64,000 bases of DNA from Gnetum montanum (GCA_015680685.1 MNCI01030872.1:1-64000); one strand, 5' to 3'. Shown: positions 11,625 to 23,310, counted from the first letter of the stretch. Program-made: numbers and translations. The notes: a model not told the origin generated them from the letters alone.

Positions 11625-12912
11625 AAAGACTACCACTTACCTTCCTTTCATTACCACCATGTAGATTGCCTTCATGTTGTGCTTCCATTTTATAGCCAAG
11701 ACAATCAAATCCATCAACACACTTCACAAATTTATCATTGCTATAATCAATAGCAAACATTTCCAAATTCTATGCAATTATATCATTGTCAATATCTTCA
11801 CTTACATCAATAATGACCTTTTCACAATGACTATCCCAATTGCCATCATCATCAAATAATTTATCATTATTAGTCTTCCTCTCACTAACAATGACATCAA
11901 AAGTCATAACATGACTCTCAATCCCATCACAATCATGACAATGATCATGATGCTCATCATTACCATTGAATAAACCACTACTAAGTTGAAGTGTAAAACT
12001 AGCATCCATTTACACTAGCTTCAACATGAGAGACATTACTACCATCAACAAGGTCAAGCTTACCTCTTCATGGCTTCTCCCATCTGTCTTTTATTCAAAT
12101 TTATCTTCAATATGTGGCTGTCCAATCTCATCAAAGCTTGAAGGTTCAAGATTTCAAAAAAGAGTTTCCAATTCCAATGGCTTCTCCTCTTCAAAGGAAT
12201 CATCAACAAGCTCTTCATCCCACTTTGGTAGTACCAACTCAAAAGGTAAACTCTTCCCCATAGTTTTAACATTAGTTTCATCAAAAACATCATTAAATCA
12301 ATTATTCTTCCACATGTCTTGGCTAGAAGACTAATCTCTCTCCCATGAGATAATATCAACTTGACTTAGAGAATCTCCTTTCCCTTACCACAAGGTGTAT
12401 AACAATTGCAAAAAGAATGACTATCATACATTCTAGTGCTATCCTTGATCCTTCTTGAAGAATTCTCTTGATCTTTGCCACTCTCTTGGCTTTGATCCTT
12501 CACCTCCCATGACTTACGAGGTAGAAATTCTTCTTGATCAATAGCATACACTATCTTGGACTTTGAAGATCTCTTGGTTTCCTTCCTTGAAGCCCTTGTG
12601 AATTGAGCACTCCTTTGCTTAATAAGAGATACTTGAGAACTCCCTTTCGCATTAATCCCTACTTCATTAGACCCTTCATCTTCCTTTCCTTCTTGATGGC
12701 TAGAAGATATTCTATCAATTCTCCTAAAAATATTTCTCATGTTAGTATTTAATTTCTCCATATTCCTTTTTGAAGTTTCTACAAAATCTTGGTGCTTGTG
12801 GGCCTTTACTTTGGGAAGAACTTCTTGAATTTCAGCAACAAAAGCTTTAAATGAGTCCTTAATCTCTTGAAGCTCTTGTCAAAGCTCTTGATATGTCTTC
12901 TTCTTTGGAGCC
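11625..12912 (-). pseudogene. TE-5 gag-like reading frame, broken
   Basis: Reading leftward from an ATG at 12912 (MAPKKKTYQEL...), a coherent protein-like sequence continues to about 11640 through several stops and frame changes. The first part is charged and probably coiled coil (EIQEVLPKVKAHKHQDF, then NMRNIFRRIDRI), followed by a K/S/R-rich middle (12366-12761). The last part is strongly acidic, with D/N/H-rich stretches in 11770-12009 and continuing in the same frame past a stop. The start resembles the gag start of TE-4 (MPPKKIVQAL at 23311). I infer a retrotransposon gag or accessory protein. No zinc knuckle, protease or polymerase motif was found. The truncated LTR C lies just upstream. 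Confidence 0.5.
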
Positions 12913-12989
12913 ATACCTAAAGCAACAAGAATGATATCCAAAAGAAAATAGAAAAATATCCACAATAATATTATTTTCATTCAAAGAAA

Positions 12990-13420
12990 ACATCAAGCTA
13001 TTTTCCAAATTGGAATGGCATTTTCATAAGTTTCCGCTGCATCTAGGTAGTCTTTGGCTTCATGTAGATGTCTCTTGTGAAAGCACTACTCATGGGAGAG
13101 ACATCTACTAGTTTTCATAGACGTCTTCTATGGACTTGAGGCATCTTTACTTTAAGGGAGACTCTTTAGAAAGATGTCTATCTTTTCGAAGAGATGTTTA
13201 TCCTGAAGGTGCCAAACATAAAAATGTTTGTTTTGATGTCAAAAGCCTCTAGATGCCTCCGAACAAGTCCCCATAGACCCTGCAATCCCCTAAACTCATC
13301 AAAATTAGCCAAAACACCTTGAAACATGTCAAAACATCTAATAATAATCCCCAACAAAATCAACTCAAAAAGACATAGAATATAGGGTAGAATAAGAGGA
13401 TCAAAATAGGTGTCCCTACA
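12990..13420 (-). mobile_element. TE-5 LTR C, truncated 5' LTR
   Basis: Same orientation as LTR A: 12993-13420 aligns with about 9830-10221, including the terminal TGTCCCTACA. Only the U3 part is present; the TATA, R and U5 parts and the primer site are missing before the gag-like ATG at 12912. It carries several AGATGTCT/AGACGTCT sites. Confidence 0.6.
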
Positions 13421-13589
13421 AGATATTACCTTCTTTAGTGATCATGGACATCGCTATCGTATGCTCCTTCCTCCTTCAATGAATATTAGTACCACAAGAT
13501 CCTAGCTCCTCTAGATAATCTAAAAGATGAAAAATGTTTTGTCAGTTGATAGGAAATTTCAAATTTTTCATCAATTGATGGAAACTTAA

Positions 13590-14580
13590 AAAACAATTTT
13601 GAAATAATGAAATTTAAATATTGTGTTTAGGAAGAAAAAAATTTAAATACAAATACGTTGAAAAATTTGAAAAATAAGGTAAATTAATAGGTTGGCAATA
13701 ATTTAGATAAAAATCTCATAATTAAGTGTTCTTGTCCTAAAGTAGTCCTAGGATGGATTATCTCTTGAGAAGCTCTTGGAATGTCCCAAATTTTGTGAAC
13801 AAATATTTATAATTTAGAAGCCATAACTTTTAATTTTGAAAGCATTTTCTAATGAACGAAGATGTGTTTCCAACAGATTTTGATCTTTCAAATGTAATGG
13901 CAAAGCTAGATCCACTTCATGGTGCTATAAAAATCAGTTTTTACTCCTAGCCTAAAAACTATGTCAAGATCTTCAAAGACTCAATTTAGCATAACTTGGG
14001 CATATGATGTTTGTATCTAACATATGAATAGTCATTTTTAACATTTTTGAAGTTTTGAATTTTATGCCCAAACTTTTGGACTTTGGAAGCCATAATTTGG
14101 CAAATGAAGAGTTTTTTTTTTTATCAATTTTGATCTTTCAAATGTAATGGAAAAGTTAGATTTATCCCATGAAGCTATGAAAATTAGTTTTTACTCCTTG
14201 GCTCAAAACTATGCCTTAAGACACTTGAAGACTCAATTTAGCATAACTTTAGTATATGATGTCCATATCTAACATATGAATAGTCATTTAAAACGTTTTT
14301 TTTAATATTCTGAACTTAATGGTGAGGTTAGATTCATCATTCGAGTACATGATAATTAGGTGATATCTTAAACCATGCCTTAAAAGATGATAACTTAGAT
14401 TAATTAATCATGCCTACTAATTTAATTGTTGAAACTAACAAATCTAACCTCTTTGGTTATCTTGAACCTTAAGATTAGGTGCTTACCTCTATAGATAGAT
14501 GGTCTTATGTCATTTATCCCTAGTATGCCATTAGTTACATTGTCAAAGTTACTGGTCTAAGGAAGGTAGAAAGATTATTA
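13590..14580 (+). repeat. Repeat P, copy 1, with internal 250-bp duplication
   Basis: This aligns in direct orientation with 46510-47270 and ends with a purine-rich AAGGAAGGTAGAAAGA that could be a polypurine tract before the LTR at 14582. Inside it, a segment is duplicated in tandem with a 250-base period: 'TTTTGATCTTTCAAATGTAA' starts at 13878 and again at 14128, and both units end in 'AACATATGAATAGTCATTT'. The second P copy does not show the duplication. No coding signal is seen. Confidence 0.65.
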
Positions 14581-14581
14581 A

Positions 14582-15060
14582 TGTAACATTCCCATTCCCA
14601 AATGTTGCTACTACATAACAAAGATGGTGCCTCTTCATAACAAGTATTATTGTTATTACAACAAGACCCAAAAGGGTAGTTGTGATTGAGACTTGAAAGG
14701 GCACATTGTAATGATGGACATGTCTTTTGAGGTGACCTTTGGGGATTTGACCTAAGGCATTTATACGTGGGGTTAGAGGTTGTACTAGCATGGAGTGCCA
14801 AAGCTAGTATAGGCAAGTCACAAGAGCCAGGTGAAGGGGAACACGAAGAGGACTAGCCATTCCTTTTGGCTAGTGATAGGCCTAACCATGGTGGCAGTGC
14901 TAAATTGCCTCTAAGAGATAGATGATGAAGGAAGAAAACCCCAAGGAAATAGTCTCAAAGAATGATCCAGATACTCCATTCCATATCAATAAAACATTAT
15001 TTTCTTTCTCTTTTTACATTTTTCCTATTATTTCCATCATTCATAATGTCGAATATTACA
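14582..15060 (+). mobile_element. LTR-like segment TGTAAC...ATTACA
   Basis: It starts TGTAACATTCCCATTCCCAA directly after a purine-rich tract and ends GAATATTACA, giving TGTAA/TTACA inverted ends. A polyadenylation-like AATAAA lies near 14989. Parts (CATTTCCAAATG, and CTTTGGGG...GACCTAAGG) also occur after the G-rich run at the end of X copy 2 (61466-61625). I therefore take it as the LTR of the X/P family. No target duplication was found. Confidence 0.45.
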
Positions 15061-16870
15061 TATAGTTCATGTTTGGTATATTGTCTTCTTAGGCATAATG
15101 TCTAATATAACGTATATTTGATGTTTTCCATGACATCTAGGAACTGGATGCCATACTTAAGAGTTTAGGTAATGTAGTTGGTTATTATGGATCCAACAAA
15201 TGAATCAGTTAGTTGAGAATTAGTTGATGAACCAAAATAATCATGAAGATGTATACCAACTTAGGCTAGAACCAAATCTTGCATAAAAATATCATGTATA
15301 ATAATAAGCTTATTTTGACAAGGTGTATGATACATGTGAAGAGAATCGACCCAAGAGTGAATCCAAGAATAAGAATGACACTCACAACATATGATGTGCT
15401 TAGAATATTCTTAGCTAATGAAAGATAAAATCTTCTATGTATGCATCCTGCCAAAATTACAAGACTTGAATCCTAATTTCTTGTACCTACAAGATGTTCT
15501 GCCATGTAAATTCTTATACAAATTCCAACCTAATTTGAAAAAATTAGAAAGGTGTTTATAAGCAAAGAGTGTCTAGGGTAGTTCTTCTTTCAATTCATAC
15601 AAGTTAGTTGGTTACACCAATCACAACATGGATTGTTATGCAATCTTTTATAAAAAAATCCAAGCTCAAATTGTTATAAGGATTTGACTGGAGATTATAA
15701 GATATGATTTTCAAGATTCAAAAACTTGAAGTCATGGGGAAGAAAGAACAACCATGATTTTAGAGAAGCCTATAGCCTTGGAATTGGTATTTAAAATATA
15801 GTTATCAAAAAGATGTGTATGTGTGATCAACACACATTTAATTGCAAAATTAGTATGTCCAGATGTTAGACTTTGTCAAGTGACCTACATGATTAACCAA
15901 ATTGAGGAAAGATTGAAGAATAAGTTCTTTCTTATCCATACCAATCTTAATCTAGTGTCATTTATCATCTACAAAGACTTCAATGCAAAATTTGAAAGTA
16001 GTATTTATCAATTCTTAAAATATGGATGTGCAATAGATGATGTGAAAAAGGAACTCAATTTGAAAAAGATGTTCTCATTCATTCATCATGCAATTCCATT
16101 GGCCAATGCATATTTCACTTACTTTGAATTTTTAATAGACAAGTCAAATCCTAGAATTCAAGAATAGATGATGTTAATGGATAGTACTAATCATGAATCA
16201 CAATTCACTAATTATGTTGCCATGACCAATAAAGATGGATCAACATCATTCTTCATTAAGATCATAGATTATATATGGTATAATACTTGATTCTTCTAAG
16301 TTACCAAGCTTCTAGAGTTAATTCCTAAGGAAGAAATTGAGAAGCAAGATCAACCCCCGCCATCCCAACCAAGGCCATCTAACCATATACCTCTTATGAT
16401 GAGACTATAACTAATTACATTAATCCTTGAGGTTGATCAAGATTAAGGAGACTCTTAACCTTAATTTTATTCATAACCTTCATATTTTCTTCACTATTTA
16501 ATTTTTATTTTAATTAGATAAGTAAAATATCAAGGGCAACACAAGTTGAGAATAATAATTTGCCCTACCCTCACTTGGGTAACCAGATATGAGTTTTAAT
16601 TTATGTGATCCTAGTTAGAACTGGTGATTGATGGTTGGAAGATGTTTAATTTACCTCTTGTTATTACCTTAGATAATGAGGTAAGTATTGATAAAATAAG
16701 ATTTAATTCTTAAATATTCTTCTTACTTTTATTATGTTTGGAAAATAAGTAGAAGAACATTAGAATATTTAACCTCAAGTCAAAAGAATCAAGTTTAGCT
16801 TTCTCTCTAAGTCCTCAATCAAATCCTCCAACAACAATTCTTATCCTTAACACAAGCCTAAATTTTATTT
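15061..16870 (+). repeat. Diverged X-related segment (tail part)
   Basis: 15640-15750 and 16260-16760 match the 8340-9000 part of X copy 1, for example 'GGTATAATACTTGATTCTTC' and the 'ATAACTAGAGATATGAGTT' equivalent. An extra piece of about 480 bases, absent from both large X copies, lies in between and contains the open frame at 15823-16167. 15061-15640 shows nothing recognisable. Confidence 0.5.
15823..16167 (+). CDS. Unrecognised 114-codon open frame inside X-related segment
   Basis: I do not recognise this protein. It begins MINTHLIAKLVCPDVRLCQV, is moderately charged (EERLKNKF, DDVKKELNLKKM), and ends NPRIQE. It occupies the piece that this X copy has and the two 4-kb copies lack, so it may be a leftover of the coding region of a fuller X-family element. 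No signal peptide or membrane segment is obvious. After the stop the same frame continues with protein-like sequence for about 100 bases, which fits a decayed longer frame. It is probably not expressed. Confidence 0.3.
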   Translation: MINTHLIAKLVCPDVRLCQVTYMINQIEERLKNKFFLIHTNLNLVSFIIYKDFNAKFESSIYQFLKYGCAIDDVKKELNLKKMFSFIHHAIPLANAYFTYFEFLIDKSNPRIQE

Positions 16871-17079
16871 TTCATTTCTAGAAAAGATAACAATCAACAA
16901 GGTTACTTTTGACATTTGCAAAACTATATATAATCTTTCAATGTAACATTGAAATAAACTTGCCATATGATGTGAAGAGTTTGGAGCTCGTTACTTTCTT
17001 AATCCATTTACAAATCTTTGAATAACTCAAAATTAGTTTACTTGCTTAAGAAGTGATGTTAGCAAGAGTTCGAGAAGGG

Positions 17080-18003
17080 ACTCCATTTCTGGAAGCTTCT
17101 GGCTTTAAATTTTTACAAGATGGTGAAACCTCTCAATAATTGTTTACAAGTTATGAATTTTTTGTTAGGAATTCTTACAACGCAATCTCCTACTCCTTCT
17201 ATATTAAAAAAAGCTATTATCACTCATTTTGATGTTTCCAATTTTGTTGGTTTTGTAGCTAAGAAGATAGGATTTGTAAGAAGTCATATGGTTTAAACAT
17301 CTGTTGTCTACTATCCTTGATTCTTGTTTAATTTTCGTACTAAATTTAAAAGCTTTGTAACTACCTTGATTATCTTCTTGAGTTGAAGTTGATGACCGCC
17401 TTGTTTATTGTCTTGGACTTGAAGCATGTCATAAACAATTTTTTATGTGGTAAAACTTTATAGTATTACTTTCCTTTTACAAAATCTACAAAAAAATTAG
17501 AAGAGTTATTCATTTGAATATTTCATTGATTTTAGTTTCTCTATATTCTTCTTGCAGCTCTTGTAGCTCCTTTGCATCTTATATTTTTAGTGGAAGTCTC
17601 TATCATGTTTTGATTATTTTGAAAATTTTTATCCTTTGAAACTGTTCTATTAATTTTTCCTCTTCCTCCACTAGCAATAAAAGCCTATTCTTTATCATTT
17701 TTATCTATCTTTAGGCTTTCTAGTGTTCCTATTTATGAGACCAAATAATCAACTATAAGTTGCTTGAAGTTTTTGGTTTGACGAAAATTCATCATCGTGC
17801 TAAAATATCTTTGATCATTGTATAGTGATGCAACCACTTTTTGGATCTTTTGGTGTTAAGTGAAGCCACATCTAAATTCATCAATGTGGTTTATACATTC
17901 AAACATTCTCACAAAGAAGTCTTCAATATGTTCTTTCTTTTCTATCTCAAGTTTGATAAGTTGGATTTCATACAAGAGTTCTTTAGTGTGTTGATTTTCA
18001 CTT
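17080..18003 (-). pseudogene. Copia-type gag remnant (UBN2-like)
   Basis: On the minus strand from about 18003, one frame reads NQHTKELLYEIQLIKLEIE, then KKEHIEDFFVRMFECINHID, then KIQKVVASLYNDQRYFSTM and KNFKQLIVDYLV. This follows the pattern of the gag domain of plant Ty1/copia elements: a helix ending in LYxxLxxLKxxE, 'VEDFFxRxxExxN', then 'Kxxxxlp.rf..v...' and 'LtxdeLigxLxxxE'. Stops interrupt it and no zinc knuckle was seen downstream, where the sequence (17700-17080) decays. The match is from memory of the family pattern. Confidence 0.45.
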
Positions 18004-18039
18004 AAATTACACGCTACTATTAACAAATAGCACTAAAAG

Positions 18040-18620
18040 AATGAACAACTATATATTTAATTTAATTCATGCATTTAATTATTTAATATCATCAAACACA
18101 TTTCAATTGATTAGTGTTAATTTTATTACTATCATTACTATTATTACATAAGTGAACATAATATGATTGTTAGAGTATGTTGTTAAAGTTTTGTATCCTT
18201 TACTTTTACTACTATTGTAACTTAGTCATAGGTTTTTTGTATATATTATGATTAAATGTTGAAATCCAATTATCCCTCCAAGTTTTTCCTTTTGTAAATT
18301 ATCATGCATTTACAAGTATTTGGCTATGTATATTTTATTCTTTACTATGATTATGTGAATATATAATACTCTAGTCATGAAACATTTTGGACCCTAACCC
18401 TACCTAGGCCATACCCTTTGTCACTTTTTATTAATAAACTAGAATTCAGAGTTTATTTTTAATTATAATTTAATATTATATAAATAAATTTCTTTAAGAA
18501 AATACCTTTGGATGATATCTTACCTAGAATTTGATGTTACATAAATTGTATTCAAATGGAAGTATTAAAATTGTATAGCTAAAGTTGACCCTTTTAAGAA
18601 AAATAAGGAAACTCCCTGAG
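18040..18620 (-). repeat. X fragment, inverted
   Basis: The reverse complement matches 7690-8290 of X copy 1, including ATTAAATGTTGAAATCCAAT, TATATAATACTCTA and AATTATAATTTAATATT. It lies directly beside the copia-like remnant. Confidence 0.55.
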
Positions 18621-20075
18621 ATTCTTGTGCTGGTTCATGCACAACTTAGGACCCTATACTTAGTTTCTTACTACTCTGTGCTAAAATTAAGGAATAAGGA
18701 GTTTGAGAATAAAATGTTAAAGACAATGTTGCATCAATAATAGGTCTTGATATATAGTATATGTTTTTTTTTTTTTGAAATTTGGAAAATCATTAAGAGT
18801 TTTAGTTACACTTTAGCTTTATTTGGGTGAAAGGAACTATTTAAAATCTACTAAAAATGGTCTAAATAATTATGGTTTGCCTTTTGCTTGATTTGATTTT
18901 GATTGACTTGCTTTCAGAAATAGCTTATTACTAACTATATAAAATTTCAAACTTACATTTTAATTCCTTTATAGAATGTATTACTTGAACTTTTAGATTA
19001 TTGTTAAAGCTATCAAACTGTTTGTGTTTTGTATTTTCTAACTCTGAAGCAATAGGATTATTATTGTATTAAACATAGAATGTCTCGTGCCTTAAAACAT
19101 GCTTGTTGAAAGAAAATTATTGAAAATTAGGTATACTTTTATAGCTAATACTTCAAAGTTAGCTAGCCAATTCATCAATTACTCAGTGATACAGTTATAC
19201 TGGGCTATATTGGGTGAGTGATACCAAAAACTTACAACAAATCCCCTTCTTTTTTGAAATAAAATTTACATAAATTTTAAAAGTTTACTAAAATTTAAAT
19301 GAACTTACAGAGCCCCTATTTTTTATGAAGTTAACTCATCAATTTAATCATTATTAAGTAAAATTTAAATGAACTTACAAAGCCCATATTTGTTACGAAG
19401 AGAAAAGCGATTCTTTTCTCTTCCTCAGTGCACAATCTCTGTTTCTTTGTTTGTTTTCCTCGTTGATGGTCTAATCCTACGCGCCTGTTGGTTATATAAC
19501 ACATGAGAATGAGAGAAGAAGTGCAATTATTTGCTACAGCGTAGACAGCGCGTGTTTTTTCCGCGTGCGCCATGGAGCGGTTCCTTTGGCAGAGCGGTTT
19601 TTAATGATAACAATGGTTTCTAAATTGCTAATTTATACCCAAGTTTGAAATTTAAAATGATATATTTAATTTTTGACCTAAATAAAAACGGATGACGCGG
19701 ATATAACTTTTCCTTTTCTAACTTTTTAAACTCTAATTAGATTTTCATTCCATTTATTTTTTTATTCGATTTCTTTTAACTTTTCACCATTTTTACATCT
19801 GGTTTACGGGGCACTTGGCTGGGACAAGCAAGTTTGCTGTAGGAAATTCCAATGCAAGTCAATTGAGGTAGGAGAGACTGAGAGAGAACCGACAATATTA
19901 GGCGTGGCATTCAGTCATTACATGCATGCTGCAGACATAGCCACCCATTATAGATTGTAATAATGACACTCCTGGAAATATCTTGATGCCCAGCCAAGGA
20001 TTGAAAACGTGAGCTAAGGATGGCCAGAGGTTTGTAATCTTGGACCACCTTACATTGAAAATGTGAGTCAATGCA
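18621..20075. other. Unassigned stretch with a GC-richer patch at 19380-19600
   Basis: Mostly AT-rich. From 19380 to 19600 the composition shifts (ACGCGCC, GACAGCGCGTG, CCGCGTGCGCCATGG), with several CpG sites that are rare elsewhere in the window. That could be a fragment of a gene's 5' region. A minus-strand frame of 80 codons (19331-19573) has no recognisable domain. Confidence 0.35.
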
Positions 20076-20300
20076 ACCTTAATTGTGATAAGATATGCTA
20101 TCCTGGCTGATTCTTGGTTCTTGGTTCTGGTTAAATGGTCATGTCATTGCTTCAACCGTAATTATGCATAAGATATGCTATGCTGGCTGATTCTTGGATC
20201 TGGTTAAATGGTCACGTCATTGCTCCAACCTTAATTATGGATAAGATACGTTATTTTGGCTGATTCTTGGTTCTGGTTAAATGGCCACGTCATTGCTCCA
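20076..20300 (+). repeat. Tandem repeat of about 74-79 bp, three units
   Basis: Units begin at 20076, 20154 and 20227, each opening with AACC[T/G]TAATT[G/A]TG. Each contains TGGCTGATTCTTGG, CTGGTTAAATGG and a C[A/G]CGTCATTGC-type end; units 2 and 3 keep CACGTCATTGC and unit 1 has CATGTCATTGC. Unit 1 has an extra TTGGTTC. The ACGTCA core is of the kind bound by plant bZIP factors (established knowledge), but no promoter target is visible. Confidence 0.85.
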
Positions 20301-20939
20301 GGAAATAATTATTATATACTTATATTTCTTTTGCTTTCCTAGTCCTTTGGGTTAGAATTACATAGGCAAACTATCTACAATTGCAATTTTTTATTTGTAA
20401 ACTTATAAAAACTTTAGAATATTATTCAGATTAGATATTAAAATTTGGGTTTCATTTCCAAATGATCACTATACTTACGTATAAATATCACTATATTTAG
20501 GGCATGTTGCACCTTCTTAGCATCACCTAGTTTAACAAGCAAAAAACAAAATGAGTTTGGCATGAATGACTTGAATATTAAATTATGCATGGCATCGTTT
20601 AGATGTGAAGTAAAAGTTTGATTACCAAGCAGGTAACCAAAATTTCAATGAACACATATCAAGTAAGCAATGACTCATATATATCATTAAGAAAAAAAAA
20701 TTAGGCATCTTATATACACAAATTGTCTCCATTGTCTTAACTTCTATGTGTGGTTATTGTGCCACCCCATGCATATTTAATGACCCTCATTAGCTATGCT
20801 TATGTGCCCCTGGGTCCCATGGTAGGGAACAATGGAACCCAAGAGTATTTGATTAAGTAAACTAAAAAATAACTTTAATTCCTTCACGGTAGATAGACTA
20901 GTAATAAGTAGTTCCAATATCAAGTGAGAGGTTTAAGAT
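20301..20939. other. Unassigned AT-rich stretch
   Basis: No gene or repeat structure was recognised. Confidence 0.5.
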
Positions 20940-21613
20940 TTAATGTGAGTGCCCAAAACGTGAATTTGACTTAATTGGATGAAGTCTTATTTAAGTGGAA
21001 TATATATGGACACTATCCATGAATGCCAATAAGATCAAGATTAATCTCCATTCATTACAATATTTTGATGTAGCTTAATATTTCCTTAATTACAATTTAA
21101 TTTTCCTTGTTCATTTACTCCTTGTACAAATAGTTAATCATTTAGATCAACATGAATGATCATTTCATAGACTGAGTATCACCAACTTTGAGTATAAACT
21201 TGTTAATGTCTGGTAATCCTAGTAGTGTGTCACTTGGTACACTTAGCAGTAGATACTTGGTAACCCATTAGTGCTAGTGAGAGTTTAGGATGTGTATGGC
21301 AAGTTAGGAATGAAAGCTTATTGCATAGGTTAGATTAGATGTACTTTCTTAACTTTGGTTAATTTAGATTTCATTTTAATATTTTAATAATATTTTGATC
21401 ATGGCCAAAACAACATCAAGATCATATGTTTCAATTACACTTATCCATATGAACTAAGGCCAACACAAATTTAATTAGAATGATAATGACCTATGATCAG
21501 ACACTTAACTCTCTAGGTTGTCATGCTAGTCTAATCCATGGATTACAATTAGGTCGTTTACATATACTTGTGATTTGTATTGTTGGGCATTGGATATATT
21601 TTGATGCTCATTA
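20940..21613 (+). mobile_element. Old LTR fragment related to TE-3 LTR
   Basis: This aligns with the R-U5 part of the TE-3 5' LTR (about 23736-24394): GTGAGTGCC, 'GACACTATCCATGAATGCCA', AATAAGATCAAGATT, TGGTAATCCTAGTAGTG and 'AGGATGTGTATGGCAAG', ending in GCTCATTA where TE-3 ends GCTCATCA. No primer site or gag follows. It is a lone, strongly diverged fragment. Confidence 0.65.
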
Positions 21614-22129
21614 GCATTTTAAAAATTTTTGTTTTTCACTACCAATCAAGTAAACCTAGTTACAATATATAGGATAGAATTTGGTTTTTCTTTATGTTTT
21701 AATTTTCAAAATGATTTTTAAAGTAGCGAAAAATTTCATAAAATTCCATTCAAAAAATTCATAAAAAAGAGTAAAAATTCATTTAGATGAATTTCATTAT
21801 TTTTCTATTTGAAAGATTAAATTTTTTTTAGAATTTTGACTATATAATCAAATATTATAATAATAGTAGAGAGACTCGAGTAGCAATAAGGAAGAGTGCA
21901 AAATTAACAACAAAGTAGTGTAACATCATGGAAAGAAAAATTAAATAAGCCTTTTTATAGAGTTACTATGGTATTTGAAAAAATTCTTCTTTAACTTATT
22001 TTTTCTCTAAAACACCATAATATTCTCTATAACCCATGTGCATGAATCCTTCTATGAGTAAAAATGAAATGTAATGAATGGGTAAAAAACATATTTATAG
22101 GATGGGATGGATGCATGCAATGTGACACA
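21614..22129. other. Unassigned AT-rich stretch
   Basis: No coding or repeat structure was recognised. Confidence 0.45.
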
Positions 22130-22948
22130 TCACTTGGGGTACATGCAAAAATGCATGGAAGTTCTTTCTTAGAATTGCATATGTTTTTGGTTTGGTTTAG
22201 AGATGAGACTTGAAATTAGAATTTTCAATGGATGTGGGAAATGATGATGACGAGATCTTTCCCTCGAGTTTTGGCATGTTTTGGAACTATTTTGATGAGT
22301 TTAAGAGGTTTGAGGGCTATGGGGACTTGTTTGGAGGTGTTCAAATGTTCGAGACCTTAAAAAAAGAATCTTTATATTTTACCTTGGTAGGGAGAATGTC
22401 CCAGCTTTAGATGAGATGTCCCAAATGCATTCAAGATGTCCCAACTATACTTTAGACATCCTAGTTGAGATGTCCAACATGATTTTTAGGATATCCTAGT
22501 TGTTAATAGCCATTTTCAGGTGAGACATCCCATTCTCCTCTAAGATGTCCTAGATGGACATAAGATAATTTTCTAGGAATTTTTAAAGAGTTAAATTTTG
22601 AATTTACATAGGAAAGATGAAGAGATAGGAGGAAGGATATAAATAGACCTCTTGGACCTTCATTTTGGTCAAGAAAGAGTCTAGGGAGTTGAGAGAAGAG
22701 AAAGAGGAGAGGTAAAGTCTTGGCAAGGTGCATTAATGATCATCCTTATGTGTGTGTGATTGCTTTGTTTGAGTGTGTGAGAGTTTTATTAAATATGTTA
22801 TTTTTCCTAGGGAATTTATGCTTCCTTTCAAATGTAAATTCTCCATTTGAGTAAGAATAAAGCTTTCATTTTCCTTTTCTTGTTTAAATTTTTTATTTTA
22901 TGACTTTGAGAGAGCTTGGATTATGGAACCCATGGGACCTCCTCATCA
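22130..22948 (+). mobile_element. TE-4 5' LTR
   Basis: The U3 part (22230-22345) matches solo LTR B in the same orientation (TTTTGGCATGTTT, TTTGATGAGTTTAAGAGG, TATGGGGACTTGTTTGGAGG). A series of GATGTCC/GACATCC motifs follows from 22390 to 22560. A TATA box (TATAAATA) lies at about 22638. An AATAAAG polyadenylation-like signal is near 22856. It ends at about 22948, just before an initiator-tRNA-Met-type primer site. The left border is uncertain. Confidence 0.55.
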
Positions 22949-22950
22949 GA

Positions 22951-22963
22951 TTGGTATCATAGC
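22951..22963 (+). promoter_or_regulatory. TE-4 primer-binding site (tRNA-iMet type)
   Basis: TTGGTATCATAGC differs at one base from the common plant retrotransposon primer site TTGGTATCAGAGC, which pairs with the 3' end of initiator tRNA-Met (established knowledge). It sits directly downstream of the LTR end. Confidence 0.65.
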
Positions 22964-23310
22964 TACTTGGAATTGAAGACAATTACATTCATGTTAATAA
23001 TTCTCATCTCAATTCCAAAGAATCACTCCAAATGCTCTCAAGCTTAAATGAATTCTGTCTTGCTACTTATTTTACTCATCCGAGTGTTTGAAAATTCCAT
23101 TTTGATCCCTAAGTATTTCATATCTTTGAAAGATTGGAAGGTAATTGTAGAATTGGACATCAATTTGCTTGTAATAGGTAGGGTTTGATGATCTTATGTT
23201 CATTTTTCTTAACATCGGTGAAAATATTATTTCATTCCTTGAGAAATCTTGAAAATTTCACCTTTCCTTATAGAATTTTATGAAAATTACCTGTTAGATC
23301 AATTTTCATC

